Origin: an uncultured Oscillospiraceae bacterium
Lineage (GTDB): Bacteria; Bacillota; Clostridia; Oscillospirales; Oscillospiraceae
NCBI GenBank assembly: GCA_947626265.1
Contig: CANQRM010000003.1
Location: forward strand, 1 to 64,000
DNA length: 64,000 bases
Direction of reading: 5' to 3'
In this document: positions 7,852 through 15,901 of the stretch, piece after piece
Numbering within the stretch: the stretch's first letter is position 1
Layout: the number at the start of each line of letters is the position of its first letter
Position numbers and translations under genes: made by a program
The notes under the pieces: generated by a model
What the model was told of the DNA's origin: nothing
Database searches by the model: none
The model's input: the letters and a program-made list of their open reading frames with translations, nothing else

Positions 7852-7882
7852 TGAGCGCGAGGGAGAGGGGAGGTGACAACCT

Positions 7883-8095
7883 ATGACCGTGTTTTTACAT
7901 TTCGACAGCGACCGCTGCAAGGGCTGTGAGCTGTGCGTGTCGGTGTGCCCCAAGCACATCCTGGCGCTGGACATGGCCGCCGTCAACGTGAAGGGCTACC
8001 ACCCGGCGTCGGTGACGGACCCGTCGGCGTGCATCGCCTGTGCCAGCTGCGCGAAGATCTGTCCTGATTCGGTCATCAGCATTGAGAAGGAATAA
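7883..8095 (+). CDS. 2-oxoacid:ferredoxin oxidoreductase, ferredoxin-like delta subunit
   Basis: 70 residues carrying two [4Fe-4S] motifs: CKGCELCVSVCP near residues 12-23 and CIACASCAKICP near 50-61. It passes electrons from the catalytic subunits to soluble ferredoxin. GGAGGTG precedes the ATG. Gene order delta-alpha-beta-gamma is the usual one for VOR/KOR enzymes. Confidence 0.9.
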   Translation: MTVFLHFDSDRCKGCELCVSVCPKHILALDMAAVNVKGYHPASVTDPSACIACASCAKICPDSVISIEKE

Positions 8096-8117
8096 CGGTG
8101 AAAAGGAGATGAATACC

Positions 8118-9185
8118 GTGGAAAAAGAACTGTGGAAGGGCAACGAGGCCGTGGCGGAGGCCGCCATACGGGCGGGCTGCAAGTGCTTCTTCGGTTACCC
8201 TATCACCCCTCAGAATGAGATACCGGAATACATGTCCGCCCATCTGCCCGAGGCGGGGGGCGTGTTCGTCCAGTCGGAGTCGGAGCTGGCGGCCATCAAC
8301 ATGGTCTACGGCGCGGCGGCCTCCGGCGTGCGGGCCATGACTTCCTCTTCCTCCCCCGGCATCAGCCTGAAGCAGGAGGGCATCAGCGCCATGAGCAGCG
8401 GCGAGCTGCCCGGCGTGGTGGTGAACATGATGCGCGGCGGCCCGGGCCTGGGCACCATACAGCCGTCTCAGTGCGACTACTTCCAGGCCACCCGGGGCGG
8501 CGGCAACGGCGACTACCGCACCATCGTGCTGGCCCCCTGCGACATCCAGGAGGCCGTGGACATGACCCAGGAGGCCTTCGACCTGGCGGACATCTACCGC
8601 ATGCCCGTGATGATACTGGGCGACGGCATGATCGGCCAGATGATGGAGCCCATCGTGTGGCACGATATCCCCAAGCGGGAGCTGCCCCCCAAGGACTGGT
8701 GCGCCGGCGGCCGGAAGGGCCGGGATCACAGCAATTTCGTGACCTCCCTTCGCATCGACGCCCAGGACTGCGAGGACTTCAACCGGCATCTTGAGGCCAA
8801 GTACAAGACCATCGCCGAGAAGGAGACCCGGTGGGCGGAGAAGGACGCCGAGGGCTGCGAGATATTGATCGCCGCCTACGGCACACCGTCCCGCATCGCC
8901 CTGTCCGCGGCGGAGGAGCTGGAGGCCAAGGGCATAAAAGCCGGCCTCTTTAGGCCCCAGACCGTGTGGCCCTTCCCGTCGAAGCGGCTGGCGGAGCTGG
9001 CCGCCCAGGACAGCGTCAAGGCCATACTGGTGGTGGAGATGAGCCTGGGCCAGATGCTGGAGGACGTGCAGCTGGCTGTGCAGGGCATCAAGCCCGTGCG
9101 GTTTTACGGCCGCGTGGGCGGCATGGTGCCCAGCGTGGAGGAGATCGCCGAGGAAGCGGAGAAGATCCTTCAGGAGGTGCAGTGA
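8118..9185 (+). CDS. vorB: 2-oxoacid:ferredoxin oxidoreductase alpha subunit (VorB-type)
   Basis: 355 residues; the pyrimidine-binding half of the thiamine-diphosphate site. N-terminal WKGNEAVAEAAIRAGCKCFF and GYPITPQNEIPEY are typical of VorB/KorA, as is the C-terminal RFYGRVGG. The GTG at 8118 is preferred because AAGGAG ends 9 bases before it; the in-frame ATG at 8109 abuts the ribosome-binding site. With beta, gamma and delta subunits it oxidatively decarboxylates a 2-oxoacid to acyl-CoA, CO2 and reduced ferredoxin. Whether the substrate is 2-oxoisovalerate, 2-oxoglutarate or another acid cannot be decided here; the CoA-transferase neighbour favours a fermentable branched-chain acid. Confidence 0.88.
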   Translation: MEKELWKGNEAVAEAAIRAGCKCFFGYPITPQNEIPEYMSAHLPEAGGVFVQSESELAAINMVYGAAASGVRAMTSSSSPGISLKQEGISAMSSGELPGVVVNMMRGGPGLGTIQPSQCDYFQATRGGGNGDYRTIVLAPCDIQEAVDMTQEAFDLADIYRMPVMILGDGMIGQMMEPIVWHDIPKRELPPKDWCAGGRKGRDHSNFVTSLRIDAQDCEDFNRHLEAKYKTIAEKETRWAEKDAEGCEILIAAYGTPSRIALSAAEELEAKGIKAGLFRPQTVWPFPSKRLAELAAQDSVKAILVVEMSLGQMLEDVQLAVQGIKPVRFYGRVGGMVPSVEEIAEEAEKILQEVQ

Positions 9186-9186
9186 T

Positions 9187-9930
9187 ATGACCACAGTATA
9201 TCGCAAGAGCGCGGGTCTGCAGGACCGGGAATTGCATTACTGCCCCGGCTGCAGCCACGGTATCGTACATAAACTGGTAGCGGAGTGCATGGAGGAGCTG
9301 GGCCTCATCGACACGGCCATCCTCGTCTGCCCGGTGGGCTGCTCCGTGTTCGCGGGCAACTACTTCGCCTGCGACTGCATCGAGGCCATCCACGGCCGGG
9401 CTCCGGCGGTGGCCACCGCCGTGAAGCGCACCCACCCGGACCAGCTCGTCGTCACCTATCAGGGCGACGGCGACCTTGCTTCCATCGGCGCGGCGGAGAT
9501 CGTCCACGCCGCCATGCGGGGCGAGAAGTTCACCACGGTCTTTATCAATAACGCCATATACGGCATGACCGGCGGCCAGATGGCCCCCACCACCCTTTTG
9601 GGCCAGCGGGCCACCACCGCCCCCCACGGGCGCATCAAGGAGCTGCACGGCAGTCCCATCCGCATGGCGGAGCTTCTGTCCACCATGGACGGGCTTGCCT
9701 ACGCCGAGCGGGTGTGCGTGGCGGACATCCCCCATCTGAACAAAGCGAAAAAGGCCATCAAAAAGGCCTTCGAGGTGCAGCTTTCCGGCGCGGGCTTCTC
9801 CTTCGTGGAGGTGCTGTCCGCCTGCCCCACCAACTGGGGCATGACGCCGCTGGAGGCCAACAAGTGGCTTTTGGAGAACATGGCCGCCTACTATCCCCTG
9901 GGGGTCATCAAGGAGGTGCCCGAGGCATGA
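9187..9930 (+). CDS. 2-oxoacid:ferredoxin oxidoreductase beta subunit (TPP-binding)
   Basis: 247 residues. It carries HYCPGCSHG (17-25) and the thiamine-diphosphate/Mg motif GDGD at 93-96 through NNAIYGMTGGQ (121-131), as in KorB/VorA. AGGAGG ends a few bases before the ATG, one base after the alpha-subunit stop, and the end overlaps the next gene by ATGA. Cysteines near residues 49, 52, 62 and 64 probably add to the Fe-S site found in this subunit. It forms the catalytic core with the alpha subunit. Confidence 0.92.
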   Translation: MTTVYRKSAGLQDRELHYCPGCSHGIVHKLVAECMEELGLIDTAILVCPVGCSVFAGNYFACDCIEAIHGRAPAVATAVKRTHPDQLVVTYQGDGDLASIGAAEIVHAAMRGEKFTTVFINNAIYGMTGGQMAPTTLLGQRATTAPHGRIKELHGSPIRMAELLSTMDGLAYAERVCVADIPHLNKAKKAIKKAFEVQLSGAGFSFVEVLSACPTNWGMTPLEANKWLLENMAAYYPLGVIKEVPEA

Positions 9931-10463
9931 AAAAGCAGATCACCATCGCCGGTTTCGGCGGCCAGGGCGTCATGAGCATCGGCAAGAGCCTGGTGGAGGC
10001 AGCCGTCAACGAGGGCCTGCACGCCACGTGGGTGCCCTCCTACGGCCCGGAGATGCGGGGCGGCACCGCCAACTGCGAGGTGGTGCTCAGCGAGGAGCCG
10101 GTGGGCTCCCCCGTGTTCACCTACCCCACGGAGCTCATCGCCATGAACCGGCCCAGCCTTCACAAGTTCGAGGACAAGGTGAAGCCCGGCGGCATCATCT
10201 TCGTCAACAGCTCCATCATCGGGGACAAGGTCCAGCGCACGGACGTGAAGGCCGTGTATGTGCCCTGCGACACCATCGCGGACGAGCTGGGCAACAAGAA
10301 GGTGTCCAATATGGTGATGCTGGGGGCCTATATCGCCGCCACCGGCGCGCTGAAGGAGGAGACCATCCGCCAGATGCTGGTGCATATGTTCACGGGCCCC
10401 AAGGCCAAGCTGGTGGACCTGAACATGAAGGCCCTGGAGCGGGGCGCGGCCTGCATCGGCTGA
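9927..10463 (+). CDS. 2-oxoacid:ferredoxin oxidoreductase gamma subunit
   Basis: 178 residues with the family opening ITIAGFGGQGVMSIGKSL, then VPSYGPEMRGGTANC, both hallmarks of the POR/KOR gamma domain that binds the CoA substrate. Its ATG overlaps the beta-subunit stop (ATGA), so translation is coupled. It is the last gene of the operon; a strong terminator starts 22 bases later. Confidence 0.92.
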   Translation: MKKQITIAGFGGQGVMSIGKSLVEAAVNEGLHATWVPSYGPEMRGGTANCEVVLSEEPVGSPVFTYPTELIAMNRPSLHKFEDKVKPGGIIFVNSSIIGDKVQRTDVKAVYVPCDTIADELGNKKVSNMVMLGAYIAATGALKEETIRQMLVHMFTGPKAKLVDLNMKALERGAACIG

Positions 10464-10484
10464 CAGTTCACAAGAATACAGCAA

Positions 10485-10510
10485 GACCCCGGGGCGGGAG
10501 CCCCGGGGTC
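10485..10510. terminator. Terminator after the oxidoreductase operon
   Basis: GACCCCGGGG (10485-10494), CGGGAG loop, CCCCGGGGTC (10501-10510), followed by ATTTTGTTT on the plus strand. The convergent surface-protein gene ends at 10518, so it may serve both directions. Confidence 0.85.
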
Positions 10511-10517
10511 ATTTTGT

Positions 10518-12215
10518 TTACCGCTTTCTGTACATCTCTGTTGTCACCGCCAGCAACCCGGCCAGGGTGACGGCCAGGGCCAGCCAGCGGAGGACGTCTG
10601 TCTCGTCCCCGGTCCGGGGGGCCGTCTGGCCGCCGGTGGGGGGCTGGGCCGGTCCCGTGGGGCCGTCTGCCGCCGGGATGGGCGCGCCAGGAGCCATTGT
10701 GGAGGCTGGGGGTGTCTCGGTGGGGACGGATGGCGTTTCTGCGGCTGGAACAGGTGTCCCGGTGGGGATAGGCGTTGGCGTATCGGTTAGAATGGGCGTT
10801 GAAGTGGGGGATGCGGTCGGTTCCGGCGTCGGCGCAGGTGTGTCTGTGGGGAACGGAGCCGGTTTTATCGTTGGGATAGGCGTCATGGTGGGGGACGCGG
10901 TCGGTTCTGTCTTGGGAATTGGCGTATCGGTGGGGACAGGAGACGGTTCTGCTGTCGGTATTGGCGTTCCAGTGGGGACCGGCGACGGTTCCATGGTGGG
11001 AACAGGCGTGTCCGTGGGGACAGGTGCGGGTTCTGTGGTGGGTATGGGCGTCTGGCCGGGGCTGTCGCTGGGCGCCGCGGTGTAGACCGGGTCCTGGGTG
11101 GGGTCCGGCGACGGCGCAGGGTCGGGTCCCGGCGTATCGGAGGGCTCCGGCACTACGGTGGGCTCCGGTGTGGCGACAGGCTCCGGCGTGGCGGGGATGA
11201 TGGCCTCGAAGTCCAGCACGGGGTAGCCGTTGTTCTGCCCCGGCACGGCCTGATAGAAGGCCTCGCTCAGCAGGGCGGGGAAGGGGGCGCTCTGCATCTG
11301 GATGGTGGGCGCGCCCGTGACCGCGCCGCCGTAGGCCCCCGCTCCGAAAGCGGTCAGGGGGGCTGTCAGCTCTCCGTCGTGCCAGACGTTGTTGAAACTG
11401 GACCCGCCCGTGGTTCCCGCGAAGGCCCCGGCGGTGTTGGCGCCGGTGACCATGCCCCCTGCGGCGTAGCTGTCCGTCACCTGGCTGCCCGCCAGGTACC
11501 CGGCGTAGCCGCCCAGGACGAGCCCGGCGTCGTTGCCGAAGACATAGGCGGTGGAGTAGCAGTTGGTGAGGGCACCGCCGTCGAGATAGCCTATCGCGCC
11601 GCCCACATATACCCTGGCGCCGAAGGCCCCCGCCGCCCCCAGGGAGCCCCGGGCGGCGCACCGGTCCATGACGGTCCGGCCCTCCGTCCGGCCCGCGAGC
11701 ACCCCCGCGGCCAGCACGCCGTCGGGGGAGACCGCCCAGCTCCCGGCGGTGACGACGCCGTCCACCGCCACGTTCAAGAGCGTAGTATCGACCATCCGGC
11801 CCGCCAGGCCGCCTGCGGCGGTCTGGCCCTGGGCGCTGACCGTGACGGCCAGATGCAGGTCCTTCACCACCGCCCCCCGGAGGGCGGCGAACAGCCCCGG
11901 CCCGGCGATGGCCAGCCCCTGTATGGTATGGCCCTGGCCGTCGAAGACGCCCTGGAAGACCTGACCGCCGTCGGGCGTGTCCCGGCCGATGGGGGCCAGG
12001 GCCCGGCCGGTCATGTCGATGTCTCCGGCCAGAAGCACAGTCCGGCCGGCGTAGGTCTGCCCGGCGGACACGCTGTCGCTGAAGGCGGCCAGCGCCCCGG
12101 GCCCGTCGATGACCACCGGCCCCTCCGCCCCGTAGGCGGCGGGGAGCCAGGCGATCAGCAGCGATAACAAAAAGAGACCGGCTATACACCCGGTCACGAT
12201 GCGACGTATTCTCAT
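10518..12215 (-). CDS. Secreted surface protein with Pro/Thr stalk and sortase-like tail
   Basis: 565 residues. Signal peptide about 1-30 (RIRR, hydrophobic core, AYGA). Residues 33-340 are Gly/Ala-rich with GLUG-like beta-helix units (FQGVFDGQGHTIQGL, VGGAIGYLDGG, LGGYAGYLAGS). Residues 342-520 are a Pro/Thr/Glu stalk with six 14-residue repeats at 394-477 of the type MEPSPVPTGTPIPT. The C-terminus has PRTGD (533-537), a membrane span about 542-558 and a KR tail, an LPXTG-like sorting signal. It should sit on the cell surface with the stalk spanning the wall. Ligand or partner unknown. No sortase gene is in the window. Confidence 0.8.
   Translation of the reverse strand: MRIRRIVTGCIAGLFLLSLLIAWLPAAYGAEGPVVIDGPGALAAFSDSVSAGQTYAGRTVLLAGDIDMTGRALAPIGRDTPDGGQVFQGVFDGQGHTIQGLAIAGPGLFAALRGAVVKDLHLAVTVSAQGQTAAGGLAGRMVDTTLLNVAVDGVVTAGSWAVSPDGVLAAGVLAGRTEGRTVMDRCAARGSLGAAGAFGARVYVGGAIGYLDGGALTNCYSTAYVFGNDAGLVLGGYAGYLAGSQVTDSYAAGGMVTGANTAGAFAGTTGGSSFNNVWHDGELTAPLTAFGAGAYGGAVTGAPTIQMQSAPFPALLSEAFYQAVPGQNNGYPVLDFEAIIPATPEPVATPEPTVVPEPSDTPGPDPAPSPDPTQDPVYTAAPSDSPGQTPIPTTEPAPVPTDTPVPTMEPSPVPTGTPIPTAEPSPVPTDTPIPKTEPTASPTMTPIPTIKPAPFPTDTPAPTPEPTASPTSTPILTDTPTPIPTGTPVPAAETPSVPTETPPASTMAPGAPIPAADGPTGPAQPPTGGQTAPRTGDETDVLRWLALAVTLAGLLAVTTEMYRKR
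10785..11036 (-). repeat. Six 42-bp tandem coding repeats
   Basis: Encodes residues 394-477 of the surface protein as six 14-residue Pro/Thr units. Units differ at several codons, so the array is old, but the period is regular. Confidence 0.85.
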
Positions 12216-12240
12216 GTGTATACCCCTCTCATACGATTTA

Positions 12241-12260
12241 GTGAGGCGCTATGGCCTCAC
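12241..12260. promoter_or_regulatory. Inverted repeat upstream of surface protein gene
   Basis: GTGAGGC (12241-12247) and GCCTCAC (12254-12260) with a 6-base spacer, about 26 bases upstream of the ATG. It could be an operator or a 5' UTR hairpin. Confidence 0.35.
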
Positions 12261-12312
12261 TCCATTGTATACAGAGGGGCATGGATAGGTGCGGACAGGC
12301 ATATTCTGGAAA

Positions 12313-12341
12313 AGCCGCGGGCACATCATGTGTCCGCGGCT
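12313..12341 (-). terminator. Terminator of the MFS gene
   Basis: AGCCGCGGACAC and GTGCCCGCGGCT arms on the minus strand (12341-12313) with a short loop, then TTTTCC. It starts 7 bases beyond the stop codon of the MFS gene at 12348. Confidence 0.75.
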
Positions 12342-12347
12342 CAGATT

Positions 12348-13646
12348 CTATTCGTCCTCCAGGGCGCGTATGGCCCGGTCCCGGCGGAAGGCGAGGCACA
12401 GGGCGACCCCCGCGAAGCCCAAAAGACCCAGCAGCAGCGCCGCGCCGCCGCCCCTGCCGGCGCCCACCAGCCGCGCCGCCCACGCGCCCGGGGCCAGCGA
12501 CGCCATATAGGGCTCGAATACCCGGTCCACCGCCAGCCCGCCCAGAAAATACCCCAGGGGGATGGTGAAATACTGCAGGCAGTTTCGCACCGCGTAGACC
12601 CGGCCCTGGAGGGCGGCGGGGATGCGCAGGCGGAACAGCGCGCTCATGCAGGCGTTCATCAGCGGGATGGGCGCCCAGCCCAGGAAGGACCCCAGACACC
12701 ACGCCCCCGGGCTCCGGCCGAAGGCCAGGAGGAAATTCTCCGTGCCCAGGGAGATGAAGAGGCACAGCCATATGGTCCGGACCCGGCTCCCGGGCGCGGG
12801 CAGCGCCGCCGCCAGAAGGCTCCCGGCCAGCATGGCCAGCCCCGCCGTGGAGCTCACCAGGCCCATGACACGCTCCCCGCCGCCGGCCCGGGACAGGAGC
12901 ATGGCGGGAAAGGCGGCCTCGTACAGGGAGGACACCAGATTGACCGCCGCCAGAAACAGGATCATATGGGCCAGCCCCGGCTCCCGGCGGAGATAGGCCA
13001 GCCCCTGGCCCACCGCCCGCAGCAGGCTCTCATCCTGCCGGCCGGGCGCAGCCGGCGCCGGGGGGATATGGATAAAGAACAGCAGCGCCAGCGCCGCTAT
13101 GGCGAAGGAGCCCAGGTCCAGGGCCAGCACGGCCCCCATGCCCCAAAGGCCCATCACCGCCGTAGTGAGAAGGGGCGTCAGAAGCGTGGTCACGGACCCG
13201 GAAAGCTGGCTCAGGCCCCCGGCCCGCTGGTAGTACTTTTCCGGCAGCAGCAGCGTCACCGCCACCTCCGAGGCGGGCTGCTGGACGGAGTTCATCAGCC
13301 CCGTCAGGGCGTTGATGAGGTAGAGATGCCCCACCCGGAGCCGCCCGGTATGGAGAAGGACCGCCACCGCCAGGGTGCCCGCCGCGGCCAGACCGTCGCA
13401 GCAGAGCATGGTGCGCTTTTTGTCCCACCGGTCGCTGAGGGCCCCGGCGAAGACGCTGACCAGCACGTAGGGCGTGTAGGAGCACACCATCAGAAGGGCG
13501 GTGCGCAGCGCCGAGCCGTGTTGGCCATAGGACCAGAGCACCAGGGCATACGCCGTCATGGCGCTGCCCAGGCCGGAGAGGGCCTGGGTGCTCCACAGCA
13601 GAAGAAAGGGCCCCATGTCGTGAAGGCCCCGTTTGAAGTTGTTCAT
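12348..13646 (-). CDS. MFS exporter, macrolide-efflux-like
   Basis: 432 residues, about 12 hydrophobic spans. MFS motif A is seen as GALSDRWDKKRTM between spans 2 and 3, and the overall layout resembles drug-efflux MFS proteins of the Mef/MdfA-like groups. Cytoplasmic membrane, probably a proton antiporter. AAGGAG precedes the ATG. Its 100-base leader contains a 13-codon ORF whose 3' half is complementary to the AAGGAG/start region, the layout of antibiotic-induced translational attenuators, which argues for a ribosome-targeting drug as substrate. Substrate itself is inferred. Confidence 0.82.
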   Translation of the reverse strand: MNNFKRGLHDMGPFLLLWSTQALSGLGSAMTAYALVLWSYGQHGSALRTALLMVCSYTPYVLVSVFAGALSDRWDKKRTMLCCDGLAAAGTLAVAVLLHTGRLRVGHLYLINALTGLMNSVQQPASEVAVTLLLPEKYYQRAGGLSQLSGSVTTLLTPLLTTAVMGLWGMGAVLALDLGSFAIAALALLFFIHIPPAPAAPGRQDESLLRAVGQGLAYLRREPGLAHMILFLAAVNLVSSLYEAAFPAMLLSRAGGGERVMGLVSSTAGLAMLAGSLLAAALPAPGSRVRTIWLCLFISLGTENFLLAFGRSPGAWCLGSFLGWAPIPLMNACMSALFRLRIPAALQGRVYAVRNCLQYFTIPLGYFLGGLAVDRVFEPYMASLAPGAWAARLVGAGRGGGAALLLGLLGFAGVALCLAFRRDRAIRALEDE

Positions 13647-13648
13647 TT

Positions 13649-13754
13649 GCTTTGCTCCTTTTTTGATTCTTGTTCAGGTCAAAGAGCAAAGCCGGCAGGA
13701 TAGGAGACATCCTGCTCCATGCGGCCCCTATCCTATGCGGCTTCGCATGGAGCA
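13649..13754 (-). promoter_or_regulatory. Leader-peptide translational attenuator of the MFS gene
   Basis: On the minus strand GCTTTGCTC plus TTT (13692-13681) is complementary to AAGGAGCAAAGC (13660-13649), hiding the MFS ribosome-binding site in a stem of 9 Watson-Crick pairs plus 3 more (one G-U). The 5' arm is the end of a short ORF (13720-13679). Competing stems are TGCTCCATGCG (13754-13744) with CGCATGGAGCA (13723-13713), and GCAGGAT with ATCCTGC. A ribosome paused on the leader ORF would open the RBS stem. There is no U-run, so control is probably translational. Confidence 0.6.
13679..13720 (-). CDS. Leader peptide of the MFS exporter
   Basis: 13-codon ORF, MEQDVSYPAGFAL, stop TGA. 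It has an upstream AGGGG and ends 33 bases before the MFS start codon. Its start codon lies in one hairpin and its last codons form the arm that can cover the MFS ribosome-binding site. It is supported by architecture only. Confidence 0.45.
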   Translation of the reverse strand: MEQDVSYPAGFAL

Positions 13755-13796
13755 AAAACGATGGCAAGGGGTAAAACGATCATAGTATGTCCTTTC

Positions 13797-15365
13797 TCAC
13801 ATGAGGGGGGCGGCGATCTTCAAGAGCGCCGCGGCCAGGCGGGTGGAGAGCTTCATGTTCTTCACCGTCTCTTCCGTCACGGCCCGGCACTTGGGGAAGG
13901 TGTCCTGAAAGTCCCGCATGATGTCGGCAAGGACCGGGGACTTGTAGAGATAGGCCGCGCACTCGAAGTTGAGGTAGAGACTCCGGTAGTCCAGGTTGAT
14001 GGTGCCCACCACGGCGCAGGTATCATCTGCCAGGAACACCTTGGAGTGGATGAACCCGGGGGCGTATTCGTATATCTTCACCCCCGCCTCCGTCAGGGCC
14101 TTATAGTGGCCCTTGGCCAGAAGGTTGGCGTACTTCTTGTCCGGGATGCCCGGCAGGATGATGCGCACGTCCACCCCCCGGCGGGCGGCGAAGGTGAGGG
14201 CCGTGGCCATCTCCCCGTCCAGGATGAGGTAAGGGGTCATGATGTACACGTACCGCCGGGCGGTGTTGAGGATGTGCAGGTAGAACATCTCCCCGGTGCG
14301 CTCGTCGTCCATGGGGCTGTCTCCGTAGGGGATGACGTAGCCCAGGCTCCCGTCGGAGGCGGGACCGGGGTCGTTCAAATAAGGGGCGTACTCCTGCTGC
14401 TTCTCGCCGGCGTTCCATATCCGCAGGAACATGATGGTCATGCTGCGCACCGCGTCGCCGGTGAGCATGATGCCCTCGTCCTTCCAGTGGCCGAACTTCT
14501 CCCGGCGGTTGATGTACTCGTCCGCCAGGTTCACCCCGCCGGTGAAGCCCACCTTCCCGTCGATGACCAGGATCTTCCGGTGGTCACGGTTGTTGTAGCT
14601 GGTGGAGATGAAGGGACGGATGGGGGCGAAGACCTTGCACTTTATCCCTAAGGCCCGCAATGTCTTGGGGTAGCTGGCCGGCAGGCGCAGCAGGGAGCAG
14701 GTGCCGTCGTAGAGGACCCGCACATCCACGCCTTCGCGCACCTTGCGCTTCAGGATGTCCAGCACGGCGTCCCACATCTCCCCCTCCTCCATGATGAAGT
14801 ACTCCAGGAAGATGAACTTCTCCGCCTTCTCCAGCTCCCGCAGGAGGGCGGCGTACTTGTCCTCCCCCTGGGGGTAGTACTCGGCGGCGGTGTTCTCATA
14901 TACGGCGAAGCCGTTGCGTTTGGAGGCATACACGGCCAGAGGATAGAGGTCCGGCTCGGCGTCTTTGAGCCGCTCCATGAGCTCGGCCTGCTGGGGCATA
15001 TAGGGGGCGCTGGCCGCCACCTGGGCCCGGAAGATGCGCTGCTCCGCCCGGTGGCCAAAGTCGAAGGTGATGAAGAGATAGAGGAGCACGCCGAACACCG
15101 GCACCAGCGCGATGATGACGCACCAGCTCAGTTTGATGCTGGGGTCGGAGCCGGTGTTCAGAAGGTACACCAGAAACAGCCCCGCCAGCAGGTCCACCGC
15201 CCAGGTCAGGTAGAAGTTGGACCGCTGCAGCCGGAAAAAGAGCAGGAAGATGAAGAGGAACTGCATCAGCAGCAGTATGGCCGCCACGGCGCCCCGGCCG
15301 AACAAGATGCTAAAAACCCCCCGCCGGGACCGGGTGTTCCGGGAGTTATTTTCTTTTTCCGGCAT
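13797..15365 (-). CDS. cls: Cardiolipin synthase (phospholipase D superfamily)
   Basis: Joins two phosphatidylglycerol molecules into cardiolipin and glycerol at the membrane. 522 residues: three N-terminal hydrophobic segments (about 25-45, 53-70, 80-101) and two HKD catalytic motifs, H262-K264-D269 in DHRKILVIDGK and H440-K442-D447 in HSKVFLADD, each followed by the GG/GT-x-N stretch. Length is normal for bacterial Cls. GGAGG lies before the ATG, and a TATAAT -10 lies at 15400-15395 on the minus strand. Transcription leads towards the MFS gene. Confidence 0.93.
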   Translation of the reverse strand: MPEKENNSRNTRSRRGVFSILFGRGAVAAILLLMQFLFIFLLFFRLQRSNFYLTWAVDLLAGLFLVYLLNTGSDPSIKLSWCVIIALVPVFGVLLYLFITFDFGHRAEQRIFRAQVAASAPYMPQQAELMERLKDAEPDLYPLAVYASKRNGFAVYENTAAEYYPQGEDKYAALLRELEKAEKFIFLEYFIMEEGEMWDAVLDILKRKVREGVDVRVLYDGTCSLLRLPASYPKTLRALGIKCKVFAPIRPFISTSYNNRDHRKILVIDGKVGFTGGVNLADEYINRREKFGHWKDEGIMLTGDAVRSMTIMFLRIWNAGEKQQEYAPYLNDPGPASDGSLGYVIPYGDSPMDDERTGEMFYLHILNTARRYVYIMTPYLILDGEMATALTFAARRGVDVRIILPGIPDKKYANLLAKGHYKALTEAGVKIYEYAPGFIHSKVFLADDTCAVVGTINLDYRSLYLNFECAAYLYKSPVLADIMRDFQDTFPKCRAVTEETVKNMKLSTRLAAALLKIAAPLM

Positions 15366-15467
15366 GGCACTCTCCTCCTGTTCTTTCAGTCTCTATTATA
15401 ATACTGCCACGCTTGGGCGGAAAAATCAAGTAGCGGGGCGTGCGCGCAAAAAATAACAAAGAGGCAC

Positions 15468-15514
15468 TTGACAGGGAGGGACGCATATGATAATATATGA
15501 ACAATAATTCATAT
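15468..15514 (+). promoter_or_regulatory. Metal-responsive promoter with ArsR/SmtB operator
   Basis: TTGACA (15468-15473), 17 bases, TAATAT (15491-15496). Overlapping the -10 and start region is ATATGAA-CAATAA-TTCATAT (15495-15514), a perfect 7-bp inverted repeat of the TGAACA...TTCA type recognised by SmtB/CadC/ZiaR repressors. Confidence 0.75.
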
Positions 15515-15537
15515 GTTTGTTTGAAGGAGGCGGGACC

Positions 15538-15897
15538 ATGGCGGAGAACGATGTGGAGCGGTGCGGCTTTCTGTTCGTCCACGAGGCCGTGGTGGAGCAG
15601 GTGCTGTCCCAGATGCCGGAGGACGAGAAGCTCTACGACCTGGCGGAGCTTTTCAAGGTCTTCGGCGACTCCACCCGCATCAAAATTCTGTACGCTCTGT
15701 TCGAGGCGGAGCTTTGCGTATGCGACATCGCCCAGCTCTTGGGCCTCACCCAGTCCGCCGTGAGCCATCAGCTGCGGGTGCTGAAGGCCGGACGGCTGGT
15801 GAAGCCCCGGAAGGACGGCAAGACGGTATTCTACTCCCTGGCCGACGACCATGTTCGGACCCTCATCGCCCAAGGGATGGAACACATAGAGGAATAA
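15538..15897 (+). CDS. ArsR/SmtB-family metal-sensing repressor (CadC-like)
   Basis: 119 residues, winged-helix. ELCVCDIAQLLG at 58-69 carries the Cys60-x-Cys62 of the alpha-3 metal site with an extra Cys9 near the N-terminus, as in CadC-type Cd/Pb/Zn sensors. The DNA-recognition helix is TQSAVSHQLRVL (71-82). His105 and His116 could form an alpha-5 site. The ATG at 15538 follows GGAGG; an ATG at 15517 lies in the operator and is unlikely. It should repress its own promoter and the downstream HMA/ATPase genes until metal binds. Confidence 0.9.
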   Translation: MAENDVERCGFLFVHEAVVEQVLSQMPEDEKLYDLAELFKVFGDSTRIKILYALFEAELCVCDIAQLLGLTQSAVSHQLRVLKAGRLVKPRKDGKTVFYSLADDHVRTLIAQGMEHIEE

Positions 15898-15901
15898 AGA
15901 C

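Noticed and set aside
10785-11036. Regular 42-bp repeats considered as a CRISPR array
   Set aside because: No spacers of unique sequence; the units are translated as Pro/Thr 14-mers within one ORF, and no cas genes are present.
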